Source of the DNA: Thauera sp. 28
GTDB taxonomy: Bacteria; Pseudomonadota; Gammaproteobacteria; Burkholderiales; Rhodocyclaceae
Assembly: GCF_000310145.2 (NCBI RefSeq)
Contig: NZ_AMXA01000005.1
Location: 1 to 64,000 of the forward strand
Direction of reading: 5' to 3'
DNA length: 64,000 nucleotides
Both the position numbers and the translations under genes were made by a program. This document shows positions 37,669-46,434 of the stretch, piece after piece. A model generated the notes under the pieces. It was not told where the DNA came from and made no database searches. It saw only the letters and a program-made list of their open reading frames with translations. How positions within the stretch are numbered: position 1 is the first letter of the stretch; every line of letters starts with the position of its first letter.

Positions 37669-40215
37669 TCAGGCCTTGACCACCTTGACCGGGCACTTCT
37701 TGAAGTCGGTCTCTTTCGAGATCGGGCAGGTCGCGTCCAGGATCAGCTTGTTCACCAGACGCCCTTCGTCAAAGAAGGGGATGAAGATGAGGCCGACCGG
37801 CGGCTTGTTGCGGCCACGCGTCTCGAGACGCGCCACCACTTCACCACGCTTGGAGACGATCTTCACCGCCATACCACGTTGCAGGCCGCGCTTCTGGGCA
37901 TCGTCCGGGTGCATGAAGACCTGCGCGTCCGGCACCGAGCGGTGCAGCTCGGGCACGCGGCGCGTCATCGAACCCGTATGCCAGTGCTCCAGCACACGGC
38001 CCGTGCACATCCACATGTCGTACTCGGCATCCGGCATCTCGGGCGGATCCTGGTAGGGCAGCGCGAACACGATCGCCTTCTTGTCCGGATAGCCATAGAA
38101 GCTCCAACCCTCGCCTGCCTCGACGTAGGGGTCATAGCCTTCGCGGTAGCGCCACAGGGTTTCCTTGCCCTCGACCACCGGCCAGCGGAAACCGCGGGAG
38201 CGGTGGTAGTCATCGAAGTCGGCCAGATCGTGCGCCTTGCCGCGGCCAAACTTCGCGTATTCCTCGAACAGCCCCTTCTGCAGGTAGAAGCCAAGCTCCT
38301 TGGACTCGTCGTTCATGTAGCCCGCCCAGGCGTGCTCATTGACCTTGGCGACGTCCTCGAGCGGATACTTGGTGACCTCAGAGTTCGCATACAGGATGTC
38401 GTACAGCGTCTTGCCGCGGTACTCGGGCTTTTTGGCCAGCAGTTCCTCGGGCCACACCTCCTCAACCTTGAAGCGCTTGGCAAACTGGATGTACTGCCAC
38501 AGGTCGGACTTGGCCTGGCCAGGCGCGCTCACCTGCTGGCGCCAGAACTGGCTGCGACGCTCGGCATTGCCGAAAGCGCCCTCCTTCTCTGCCCACATCG
38601 CAGCCGGCAGGATCAGGTCGGCCGACAGCGCTGACACGGTCGGATAGACATCGGAGACGACGACGAAGGCTTCCGGGTTACGCCAGCCCGGATAGATCTC
38701 GTCATTGACGTTGGGCCCCGCCTGCATGTTGTTGGTGGTCGTGGTCCAGTAGCACTTGAGCGTGCCATCCTTGAGCGCACGGCTCTGTGCCACGGCGTGC
38801 AGGCCAATCCAGTCGGGGATGGTGCCCTCAGGCAGTTGCCAGATCTTCTCGCTGTACTCGCGGTGCTTCGGATTGGTAACGACCATGTCCGCCGGCAGGC
38901 GATGGGCGAAGGTGCCGACCTCGCGCGCGGTACCGCAGGCGGAAGGCTGGCCGGTGAGCGAGAACGGGCTGTTGCCCGGCTCCGAGATCTTGCCCACCAG
39001 CAGGTGGACGTTGTAGATCATGTTGTTCACCCAGGTACCGCGGGTGTGCTGGTTGAAGCCCATGGTCCAGAACGAGGTGACCTTGCGATTCGGATCGGCA
39101 TAGACCTCAGCCATGCGCTTGAGGTGGGCCTCGGGCACACCCGAGAGCTTGGAGGTCTTCTCCAGCGTGTACTCGGAGACGTAGGCGGCGAACTCCTCAA
39201 ACGTCATGTCCTCGGCCTTGCCCGGGTTGCCCTTGGGCTTGCCGTCGGCGCCGGGATAGCCGTTGTTGGTCGCATTCACCTCGAGCGCATGGTTGCCGCG
39301 CAGGCCGTAGCCGATGTCGGTCTCACCGCGCTTGAACTTGACGTGCTTGGCGACGAAGTCCTTGTTCACCGCACCGGTCGAGATGATGTGATGGCAGATG
39401 TAGTTCAACATCGCCAGGTCGGTCTGCGGCTTGAAGATCATCGGGTTGTCGGCGAGCTCGTAGGAGCGATGCTCGAAGGTCGACAGCACGTGCACCTCGC
39501 AACCCGCGTGGGTCAGGCGACGGTCGGTGATGCGGCTCCACAGGATGGGGTGCATCTCGGCCATGTTCGCGCCCCAAAGCACGAAGGCGTCGGCGTTCTC
39601 GATGTCGTCATAGCAGCCCATTGGCTCGTCCATGCCGAAGGTGCGCATGAAGCCTGCCACCGCCGAAGCCATGCAGTGGCGGGCGTTGGGGTCGATGTTG
39701 TTGGTGCGGAAACCGGCCTTGTGCAGCTTGGCAGCCGCATAGCCTTCCCAGATCGTCCACTGGCCGGAGCCGAACATGCCGATCGAGCGCGGACCGTGTT
39801 CCTTGAGCGCGGCCTTCCACTTCTCGGCCATGATGTCGAAGGCTTGGTCCCAGCTGATCGGGGTGAACTCGCCGTTCTTGTCGTACTTGCCGCCACGCAT
39901 GCGCAGCAGCGGCTGTGTCAGGCGGTCCTCGCCGTACATGATCTTGGACAGGAAGTAGCCCTTGATGCAGTTCAGGCCACGATTGACCGGCGAGTCGGGG
40001 TCGCCCTGCGAGGCCACCACACGCCCGTTCTGCACACCCACCAGCACCGAGCAGCCGGTGCCACAGAAGCGGCAGGCAGCCTTGTCCCAGCGCACATTGG
40101 TACCTGCCGGCGCCACGCCCTGCGCCTGCGTGACCACGGGGATGCCGATACCGGCCGTGGCCGCGGCAGCCGCAACCGCATTGTTCTTGATGAATTCGCG
40201 TCGATTCATGCTCAT
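37669..40215 (-). CDS. napA: NapA, periplasmic nitrate reductase catalytic subunit
   Basis: 848 aa. Tat signal ([15 protein letters not shown]), 4Fe-4S motif [13 protein letters not shown] with the downstream Cys in [12 protein letters not shown], and the molybdenum-ligating cysteine in [13 protein letters not shown]. The C-terminal molybdopterin-dinucleotide domain is complete. It reduces nitrate to nitrite in the periplasm. The ATG at 40215 has GGAGG about 6 nt upstream; a second Met follows two codons later. Every catalytic element is intact. Confidence 0.97.
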   Translation of the reverse strand: MSMNRREFIKNNAVAAAAATAGIGIPVVTQAQGVAPAGTNVRWDKAACRFCGTGCSVLVGVQNGRVVASQGDPDSPVNRGLNCIKGYFLSKIMYGEDRLTQPLLRMRGGKYDKNGEFTPISWDQAFDIMAEKWKAALKEHGPRSIGMFGSGQWTIWEGYAAAKLHKAGFRTNNIDPNARHCMASAVAGFMRTFGMDEPMGCYDDIENADAFVLWGANMAEMHPILWSRITDRRLTHAGCEVHVLSTFEHRSYELADNPMIFKPQTDLAMLNYICHHIISTGAVNKDFVAKHVKFKRGETDIGYGLRGNHALEVNATNNGYPGADGKPKGNPGKAEDMTFEEFAAYVSEYTLEKTSKLSGVPEAHLKRMAEVYADPNRKVTSFWTMGFNQHTRGTWVNNMIYNVHLLVGKISEPGNSPFSLTGQPSACGTAREVGTFAHRLPADMVVTNPKHREYSEKIWQLPEGTIPDWIGLHAVAQSRALKDGTLKCYWTTTTNNMQAGPNVNDEIYPGWRNPEAFVVVSDVYPTVSALSADLILPAAMWAEKEGAFGNAERRSQFWRQQVSAPGQAKSDLWQYIQFAKRFKVEEVWPEELLAKKPEYRGKTLYDILYANSEVTKYPLEDVAKVNEHAWAGYMNDESKELGFYLQKGLFEEYAKFGRGKAHDLADFDDYHRSRGFRWPVVEGKETLWRYREGYDPYVEAGEGWSFYGYPDKKAIVFALPYQDPPEMPDAEYDMWMCTGRVLEHWHTGSMTRRVPELHRSVPDAQVFMHPDDAQKRGLQRGMAVKIVSKRGEVVARLETRGRNKPPVGLIFIPFFDEGRLVNKLILDATCPISKETDFKKCPVKVVKA

Positions 40216-40216
40216 T

Positions 40217-40471
40217 TCATGCCTCCGTTAATTCGAGACCATCATCGGTGTATTCATAGGCGATCGTCAGGCCCTGGACCTTCGGGGCAAGATTCACCGC
40301 AAGGATCGAGTCGGTGACCGACCAGCCCTCGCCGTCCTCGATCGTGACGACGATGCTGCCTTTTTCTTCCGAAGCGCCATGCAGCTCGACGCCGGGGATC
40401 TTGCGCAAGGCTTCCATCACCGTGGGGAAATCGGCGGGAAAAGCCCGCACGACCAGGCTTGCTATGTTCAT
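40217..40471 (-). CDS. napD: NapD, NapA signal-peptide chaperone
   Basis: 84 aa from the ATG at 40471 ([12 protein letters not shown]). Ferredoxin-like fold pattern with the conserved [21 protein letters not shown]. It binds the NapA twin-arginine signal to hold back export until the cofactor is inserted. The start overlaps the napF stop (ATGA); napA begins 1 bp after its stop. Confidence 0.93.
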   Translation of the reverse strand: MNIASLVVRAFPADFPTVMEALRKIPGVELHGASEEKGSIVVTIEDGEGWSVTDSILAVNLAPKVQGLTIAYEYTDDGLELTEA

Positions 40472-40989
40472 TGTTCGCTCTCCATGGGCGTATCCAATCG
40501 TGATTCGATGGCGATCGCGCGCGTCGGGCAAGGGGCGAAGCAGGCGCCGCAGCCCGTACACGTCTGTACATCGAGCTGGGGACGCGACACGCCGCCGAGT
40601 TGCGGGCGAAAGCGGATTGCGCCGACCGGGCAGGACTCACCGCAAACCCGGCACTCGACCCCTGCGGCGGCGATACACGCATCGCCGATGCGCGCGGCGA
40701 GCGCCCACGGCAACTCATGCGCATCGGTGCGCAACAGCGCACGGGGCTCGCACCGCGTGACGCACTCGGTACAGAAGCTGCACTCGCCCTTGCTGAAATC
40801 GACGCTCGGGAAGCCACCCTCCCCACGCACGAGAATCAGCGTCGGGCAGGCCTCGACACACGCGTCGCAGCGGGTGCAGCGGGAGATGAAATCATCCTCT
40901 GCAAGCGCCCACGGGGGGCGCTGTGCGGGCGCAACCTTGCGCATGCGGCCCCGCAGGAAACCCCTGCGGGAGAGAGTGACTGATTCCAC
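40468..40989 (-). CDS. napF: NapF, cytoplasmic ferredoxin-type protein
   Basis: 173 aa. Four cysteine clusters: CTRCDACVEACP, CSFCTECVTRC, CRVCGESCP, CTGCGACFAPCP. It is thought to help load or repair the NapA iron-sulfur centre in the cytoplasm. The first codon is GTG at 40989 (MESVTLSRRGFLRG). An ATG at 41020 with a strong AGGAGG is out of frame and gives a 42-residue peptide, so the GTG is preferred. First gene of napFDAGHBC. Confidence 0.88.
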   Translation of the reverse strand: MESVTLSRRGFLRGRMRKVAPAQRPPWALAEDDFISRCTRCDACVEACPTLILVRGEGGFPSVDFSKGECSFCTECVTRCEPRALLRTDAHELPWALAARIGDACIAAAGVECRVCGESCPVGAIRFRPQLGGVSRPQLDVQTCTGCGACFAPCPTRAIAIESRLDTPMESEQ

Positions 40990-41020
40990 TTCGCTGACCT
41001 GACCTTTTTATCGATTCCAT

Positions 41021-41026
41021 TGGATA
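41021..41026 (-). promoter_or_regulatory. Predicted -10 element of the nap promoter
   Basis: TATCCA on the minus strand. A start site about 7 nt downstream (near 41014) would be 41 bp from the centre of the FNR/Dnr dyad, the class II spacing for FNR-type activators. Inferred from geometry only. Confidence 0.45.
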
Positions 41027-41047
41027 CCTCCTGGACCGCATGGATCA

Positions 41048-41061
41048 TTGACTACAGTCAA
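41048..41061. promoter_or_regulatory. FNR/Dnr-type binding site upstream of napF
   Basis: TTGACTACAGTCAA, a perfect 5+4+5 dyad one base per arm from the FNR consensus TTGAT-N4-ATCAA. It sits 59 bp before the napF start and 15 bp from the narL stop, so it can only serve nap. Likely activators are FNR or the Dnr-like protein at 43903. Confidence 0.75.
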
Positions 41062-41075
41062 GTTGCGAGCGTCTC

Positions 41076-41720
41076 TCAGTTACGTATGTGCTCCACCGCC
41101 CACACCGCGGCTTCCACCCGCGAACGCAAGTCGAGCTTGCGCAGGACGTGTTTGACATGGACCTTGACAGTCCCTTCGGTGATGTCCAGTTCGCGCCCGA
41201 TCTGCTTGTTGGACAAACCTGCGGCGATCTTCTCGAGGATACGGGTCTCCTGCTCGGTCAGACCTGCCGCCCCCACCGATTGCGGGCGGGTCTCGCTGCG
41301 CAGCGCAGCCGCAAGCAGGTGATTGAGCTGAGGCGGAATCACCACCCTGCCAGCCGCGACATCGGCCAGCGCTGCCATCATCGCCTCAGGCTCCATGTCC
41401 TTGAGCAGATAGCCGTCGACGCCCGCGCGCAACGCAGCGACGACATCCTCCCCGGCGTCCGAAACGGTGATCATGACGACCTTGCTTTCGATACGGGCGG
41501 TACGCAAGCCACGCAGCACTTCCAGGCCATTCATGCCACGCATGTTGAGATCGAGCAGGATCAGGTCAGGCTTGAGCTGGCGGGAAAGCGCGAGCCCCTC
41601 CTCCCCGTCCGCAGCCTCACCGGCAAGCACGAAACCGGGCACCATCTGCAGCAGCTGGCCCAATCCCTTGCGAAACAGAGGGTGGTCGTCGACGATCAGG
41701 ACGCGGTGGTGCTCATTCAT
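41076..41720 (-). CDS. narL: NarL-type response regulator
   Basis: 214 aa. Receiver with IVDDHP and phospho-acceptor Asp57 (LLDLNMRGMNG), conserved Lys in LLKDMEP, then a GerE HTH (LTEQETRILEKIAAGLSNKQIGRELDITEGTVKVHVKHVL) that matches NarL in sequence. It mediates nitrate/nitrite control of respiratory genes. The start overlaps the narX stop by 4 bp, and it lies just upstream of the nap operon on the same strand. Confidence 0.92.
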   Translation of the reverse strand: MNEHHRVLIVDDHPLFRKGLGQLLQMVPGFVLAGEAADGEEGLALSRQLKPDLILLDLNMRGMNGLEVLRGLRTARIESKVVMITVSDAGEDVVAALRAGVDGYLLKDMEPEAMMAALADVAAGRVVIPPQLNHLLAAALRSETRPQSVGAAGLTEQETRILEKIAAGLSNKQIGRELDITEGTVKVHVKHVLRKLDLRSRVEAAVWAVEHIRN

Positions 41721-43648
41721 GCGCGGCTTTCTCCGGCGTGGCTTCGCGCCTCTGCGGGCGCGGGGGGAACGACAGGCTCGGCAAGGCTGGCGGCCGCCTG
41801 GAAGCGCACCCGCAGACAGGTGCCGCCGTCGGCTTGGTCATCAAACGCAATACTGCCGCCAAGGCTGCTGGCACGCTCGCGCATGATCGCCATGCCATGA
41901 TGGTTATGCGCATCGGCCGGCGGCATGCCGAGGCCGACGCCGTCATCCATGACAGTCAGCTCCACCATCCCGTCGTCAGTACCGATCAGGCTGACCCGGG
42001 CCCTGCGAGCCTGGGCGTGACGCACCATGTTCGACAAGGCCTCGCGCGCGATCTGCAGCACATGCACTTCCTGGTTGGGACGCAGCGTGCACTCCCCGAG
42101 CGCAACTTCCAGCTGCACCTCCACACCACCGCGTGCCCCGTACTCGCGCACGGCATCCGCGAGCAGGGTCTTCAGGTCGCCCGCAAGGCCGAGCCGGAAC
42201 GAGACGAGCAGTTCGCGCAACTGCCGGTAGGCCGCGTTGATGCCTTCACGCAGATCGGCCAGTATGGGCTCGGCTTCGGCACGCCGCTGCGGATCGGCAA
42301 GCACGCCCTGCAGGAGACTGACCTGAATCTTCATGTAGGACAGCGCCTGGGCAAGCGAGTCATGAAGCTCGCGCGCAATCACCGAACGCTCCTCCTGCAG
42401 CGCCAGTAGGCGCTCCTGCTCGCTGCGCCGGCTCGCGCCGAGCGCCATGCCGATGTGGCGCGACAGCGCCTCCACCAGCTGACGCTGCCAGTCCTCGAGG
42501 CGGGCCCCATCGGGCAGCGAAAGGCGCAGCATGCCGTAGTGGTGCTCACGGTCGCGCAGCGGAAAGCGCAACAAGGCCGGGTGATGAAGCGCCAGCCCAA
42601 CGCCATCGGATGCCGCCCGACAGGCGCCACAGGCATCCTCGCCACGCTCGTTGCGGTCGGGACAGCCCCCCATCGAGGAAGCGATCACACTCGCCGGCCC
42701 ACCGTGACGCGGCTCGATGCAGACAAAGCTGCCCTCCAGGCCCGCCACCCGATCGATGTCGCGCAGGGTCGCCTCATACGCCTCGGTGGCCGTTGGCGTC
42801 TGGTACAGGCGGGCAATGGCGTGGTACAGCAACTCCAGCGAGCGGTTGCTGCGCTGAAGTTCGGATGTCTTGTCGGCAACTCGCTGCTCCAGCGTGCGGT
42901 AGTGGCCGGCAAGCTCATCTGCCATCAGATTGAAAGCCAGACCGACGCGGCCGAGTTCGTCCTGGCCGGTGTAGCTCACACGCACCCCGAAATCGCCGCC
43001 GGCGATACGCCGCGCCGCATCGAGCAGCCCACGCAAGGGCGTCAGCAGCGCACGCTTGAGCAACAACAGCGCCACCACAACCACCAGCACGGTGAGCACA
43101 ATCGCCCCTGCCAGGATCAGACGCAGGTCCTGGATGCGCTTCTCGGTATCGTGTTCGAGCACGGCGACCAGGGTATTGAGCTGGTCGACAAAGGCGTCGA
43201 CCTCGGTCAGCAGGATCTCGACCTGCTCATTGGGCGGTGGTGGCGACTGGGCGCCAAGCGCCTCGATGCGCGGCTTGAGGCTCAAGTGCCAGGATGCGTG
43301 CACGCCGCGGTACGTGGCGGCAAACAACTCGCCGGGCGCACGCTCGACGAAGCGCAGCAGCGCAGGGTGCTCGAGATGGGTCTCGAAGTCCCTCACCGCC
43401 GCCTCGACCCGCTGCGACTCGGAACGCCCCGAGAGCGCGTCGACCGCGATCAGGTTGGCAAGGCGATGGGTGTAGCGGCGCAGGCTGCCGGCAACGTTGA
43501 TCGCGCTCGCACTGCCGCGCGCACTCTCGACGACCAGCACCGAGGCGCTCATACCGGCAAGGGTGATCAGGGTGAGGGTGAGCATTGCCACCGATACCAG
43601 CAGCATGATCGAACGCCTTGCCAGCGGACGCAGGGTGGGAAAGTTCAT
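41717..43648 (-). CDS. narX: NarX-type nitrate/nitrite sensor kinase
   Basis: 643 aa from the Met at 43648 (MNFPTLRPLARRS); the upstream 27 codons look non-coding. TM1 about residues 15-38, a periplasmic domain whose start carries the P-box pattern (ARGSASAINVAGSLRRYTHRLA), TM2 near residues 150-175, HAMP, and a cysteine-rich central module (CPDRNERGEDACGACRA). Then come HisKA_3 (VIARELHDSLAQALSYMKIQ) and HATPase. It phosphorylates NarL when nitrate is bound. Confidence 0.92.
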   Translation of the reverse strand: MNFPTLRPLARRSIMLLVSVAMLTLTLITLAGMSASVLVVESARGSASAINVAGSLRRYTHRLANLIAVDALSGRSESQRVEAAVRDFETHLEHPALLRFVERAPGELFAATYRGVHASWHLSLKPRIEALGAQSPPPPNEQVEILLTEVDAFVDQLNTLVAVLEHDTEKRIQDLRLILAGAIVLTVLVVVVALLLLKRALLTPLRGLLDAARRIAGGDFGVRVSYTGQDELGRVGLAFNLMADELAGHYRTLEQRVADKTSELQRSNRSLELLYHAIARLYQTPTATEAYEATLRDIDRVAGLEGSFVCIEPRHGGPASVIASSMGGCPDRNERGEDACGACRAASDGVGLALHHPALLRFPLRDREHHYGMLRLSLPDGARLEDWQRQLVEALSRHIGMALGASRRSEQERLLALQEERSVIARELHDSLAQALSYMKIQVSLLQGVLADPQRRAEAEPILADLREGINAAYRQLRELLVSFRLGLAGDLKTLLADAVREYGARGGVEVQLEVALGECTLRPNQEVHVLQIAREALSNMVRHAQARRARVSLIGTDDGMVELTVMDDGVGLGMPPADAHNHHGMAIMRERASSLGGSIAFDDQADGGTCLRVRFQAAASLAEPVVPPAPAEARSHAGESRA

Positions 43649-43766
43649 CCTCAACCTCCGCTCAGGCAATCCCACGTCGGAAACGTGGACATACCCCTTT
43701 AACGCCAGGGTCAGGCAACTCGGAAGCACACATTCTTGCCACCCTATTCAAATCATGCACTTACAC

Positions 43767-43802
43767 GCTTGGCGCATACCTCTTTGGAGGTATGCGCCAA
43801 GC
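43767..43802. repeat. Perfect 16-bp inverted repeat between narX and the Crp/Fnr gene
   Basis: GCTTGGCGCATACCTC (43767-43782) and GAGGTATGCGCCAAGC (43787-43802) flank a 4-nt loop TTTG. There is no T-run on either strand and the flanking genes are divergent, so a terminator is unlikely. It is 119 bp from the narX start and 101 bp from the Crp/Fnr gene. It could be an operator for a dimeric regulator or a cruciform-forming element. Confidence 0.7.
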
Positions 43803-43902
43803 CACACCGGGCGTCCGGCCCAGCGCTGGCAGGGCGTAAATCGGTGCACAAGTGTCTAGTGTACAGGTCTAGCGCCAGACACGGCGTCCGCAGGAGAACC
43901 GC

Positions 43903-44601
43903 ATGAACCGCAGCAAGCCCCCCGTCGTCGATACAAGCAGCCTACTGAGCCGCTTCAGCCCTTTCAACATGCTCGACGACGCGGAGCGCAACCGTCTCCA
44001 GGCCGGCGCGCGGCCCATCCACGCGGCACGCGGCGAACTGCTCGTGCAGCAGGATGACTGTCCGCGCGGTGTCTACCTCGTCCTCTCCGGCCGGGTGAAG
44101 TGCTTCGTGCTCTCACCCTCGGGCGGCGAGAAAATCGTCAGCCTGGCGGAATCAGGCTGTTTCTTCGGCGAGGACGCAGCGATGCTCAACCGCCCGCACA
44201 TCGTCAACGCTCAGGCCATGACGGCAACCGAGCTGCTGCTGGTTCCGACCACCCTCCTGCGCGAAGCCATGGTGAGTTCGACCGCATTCTCGGTGTCGAT
44301 GGCGATGCGCCTGGCGATGGCGAACTACGACCTGATGTCGACCATGCAGGTACAGCTGCAGATGAGCGGCACGCAGCGCGTCGCGCACTACCTCACCCGC
44401 CTCGCGCCCGACGATGCCGAGCACTGTGAGATCCGCCTCGACATCGACAAGCAGACCATTGCGGCACAGCTCAACCTGACGCCCGAAACCCTGTCGCGCA
44501 TCCTTTCGCAACTGACCCGCGACGGCATGATCCAGCCGCGCGGCCGGCGTGGCATGGTGTTGAACCGGGTCTCGGAACTGCGCAGCTGCGCAGCACACTG
44601 A
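43903..44601 (+). CDS. Crp/Fnr-family regulator (Dnr-like)
   Basis: 232 aa. N-terminal cNMP-type effector domain (LSGRVKCFVLSPSGGEKIVSL, FFGEDAAML), dimer helix, and a Crp-type HTH with the recognition helix TPETLSRILSQL; its E-x2-S-R residues predict recognition of TTGA(T/C) half-sites. The N-terminal cysteine cluster of FNR is missing, so it is not an oxygen sensor of that kind. The pattern matches Dnr/Nnr regulators that sense NO through haem. The dyad upstream of napF is a natural target. Confidence 0.85.
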   Translation: MNRSKPPVVDTSSLLSRFSPFNMLDDAERNRLQAGARPIHAARGELLVQQDDCPRGVYLVLSGRVKCFVLSPSGGEKIVSLAESGCFFGEDAAMLNRPHIVNAQAMTATELLLVPTTLLREAMVSSTAFSVSMAMRLAMANYDLMSTMQVQLQMSGTQRVAHYLTRLAPDDAEHCEIRLDIDKQTIAAQLNLTPETLSRILSQLTRDGMIQPRGRRGMVLNRVSELRSCAAH

Positions 44602-44633
44602 GCGCACTGCACACACAGGCCCTCGAACAGGCC

Positions 44634-46082
44634 TTACTCGGCGCCTGTTGCGCCCCGGCCGTCCACCGGCTGCACACCGGCAAGATGAACCGGCACAGCG
44701 AGCCAGCGTGTGAGGATGCGCGCGACATCGGCATCGAACGCACGTGCGGTGCTCGCCGCCATGGCCGCCAACGAGGCCGCGTCCGGCACGCTGCCCAGGT
44801 GGCACCAGCGGTCGAAAAGATGGAACATCTCGCGCCCGCTGTGCGCATTGCTTTCCCGCACGAACACTGCGCCTGACCACGGCCACGGCTTCGGACCCAG
44901 AGCCGACAGAGCAGCGGCGAGGCGCCCATCATGCTCGTCAATCGACTCACGTCGTGCGCAGACGCCTGCACAACGGCGCCCTTGGTAAGCCGAGCACGGA
45001 CCGCTCCCACCCTCCAGCCCCAGCCGGCGCGGACACAGGCGATACAGCATCGCCAGTTCGCGCAGAAGGTTGTCCACCTCGCGCGCGTTGCGAAACACGC
45101 CATGCAGGCCCGTCCATTGCGCCGGATCGGTGCCAGCCACGGGCACGCGTTCATAGATCGGTGCCCGCCGGCGCCCCGTCAGCAGGCGCAAGGCAAAGAC
45201 CGTGTCCGCCGGCTCCTGAGGTCGGTTGTAGGGTGGGCCAAAGCGGCGTAGTAGCGCCAGCTCCTGCAGTGAGGTGTCGAGCTCGCCCGCGGTCTCGACC
45301 CACTCCACCCGGCGCACCCTTGCTGCCAGCTCGGCGTCGCGCCCCTTGCGGGCCTGCGCGGCAAAATGCTCACGTACCCGCGCACGCAGGCTTTGCGCGC
45401 GGCCGACGTATAGCGGCCGAGTGTCGCGCGCACCAGCGGGCGGCTCGGGGGTATCGTGAAAAAGGTATAGCCCGGGCACGTCCGGCACCGCCTCCAGCAG
45501 CCCCTCGGGCAGGCCGGGGGCCTGGGCCGCTGCCTTCATCGCACGCTCGACGGCGCGCTCGAGCACCTCGGGAGCGAATGCGGCCCGGGCCTGGCACACG
45601 AACTGCCAGAGCGCCTGCACGTCGCCCATGGCGCGGTGACGGGCGTCACAGACAAGTTGATGGCGCTCTATCAGTGCATCGAGGCCGTGCCGATGATGCT
45701 CGGGGTAGAGCGCGCGCGACAGCTTCACCGTACACAGCACCGGCGCATCGAAACGGCGTCCGATGCGGTCGAAGGCACTCTTGATGAAACCGAAGTCGAA
45801 GCGGGCGTTGTGGGCGACGAAGACGCAGTCGGCAAGCAGGGCTTCGACCTTGTCGGCGAGCGCTTCGAAGCTCGGCGCGTCGGCAACCATCTCATCGGAG
45901 ATGCCGGTCACCTCGCGGATCAGCGGCGGAATCGGCTGACCGGGACAGACCAGGCTTTCCCAGCTTGCGACGACCTGCCCGTCCTCGATCCGCAGGATGG
46001 CGATCTCGGTGATGCGGTCGCGTACCGGATGGGCGCCGGTGCTCTCGACATCAATGAAGGCTAGGCGACGCGGCAGGCTCAT
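44634..46082 (-). CDS. DnaQ exonuclease-GIY-YIG endonuclease fusion
   Basis: 482 aa. Residues about 1-175 form a DEDDh 3'-5' exonuclease (FIDVESTGAHPV with the first two acidic residues, HNARFDFGFIKSAF, and a late HRAMGD). Residues about 205-290 form a GIY-YIG domain (GLYLFHDTPEP, PLYVGRAQSLRARVREHF), as in UvrC or Cho. The C-terminal region has cysteines (PCSAYQGRRCAGVCARRE) typical of UvrC-like proteins. Fusions of this type are known in betaproteobacteria and are annotated as Cho-like; the DNA repair role is inferred. Confidence 0.85.
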   Translation of the reverse strand: MSLPRRLAFIDVESTGAHPVRDRITEIAILRIEDGQVVASWESLVCPGQPIPPLIREVTGISDEMVADAPSFEALADKVEALLADCVFVAHNARFDFGFIKSAFDRIGRRFDAPVLCTVKLSRALYPEHHRHGLDALIERHQLVCDARHRAMGDVQALWQFVCQARAAFAPEVLERAVERAMKAAAQAPGLPEGLLEAVPDVPGLYLFHDTPEPPAGARDTRPLYVGRAQSLRARVREHFAAQARKGRDAELAARVRRVEWVETAGELDTSLQELALLRRFGPPYNRPQEPADTVFALRLLTGRRRAPIYERVPVAGTDPAQWTGLHGVFRNAREVDNLLRELAMLYRLCPRRLGLEGGSGPCSAYQGRRCAGVCARRESIDEHDGRLAAALSALGPKPWPWSGAVFVRESNAHSGREMFHLFDRWCHLGSVPDAASLAAMAASTARAFDADVARILTRWLAVPVHLAGVQPVDGRGATGAE

Positions 46083-46137
46083 GCGCGCGCGCCGCCTTCG
46101 CGCCGCCCTTGCGGCAAGGTGTTCAGGGCGTTACGGC

Positions 46138-46326
46138 TCAGTGGTTGCTGTCGTAGTAGTAGGGCTTGACCGGCACCTTGGCCTGCTCGAGCGCGCCCTG
46201 CGCACGGACGTCCTGCGGCTTGTCCCACCACAGCGCGCGGCCCTTCTGCTGTTCGGCCGCCTGCTCGGGATGCTGCGCAAGCCATTCGCGCATGAACTTG
46301 GTGTGATCGGATTCGTACATTGCCAT
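46138..46326 (-). CDS. DUF3460 small protein
   Basis: 62 aa, hydrophilic. The start MAMYESDHTKFMREW, then RALWWDKPQD and the aromatic end VKPYYYDSNH match the DUF3460 family, found mainly in betaproteobacteria; function unknown. A minus-strand TAGAAT at 46413-46418 may be its -10 element. It has its own promoter region, separate from spoT. Confidence 0.82.
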   Translation of the reverse strand: MAMYESDHTKFMREWLAQHPEQAAEQQKGRALWWDKPQDVRAQGALEQAKVPVKPYYYDSNH

Positions 46327-46434
46327 GTCGGGTCCCGGCTGGATGCAATGAGGGTTGTCAGTCGCGCCTGCAGCGGCCCTGGCCGCAGCGCAAGCAAAGA
46401 CACAAGGCCGGTATTCTAGCAGCGCGGCGGCCGT

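Noticed and set aside
43767-43802. The 16-bp inverted repeat as a terminator
   Set aside because: Flanking genes are divergent and no run of T follows the stem on either strand.
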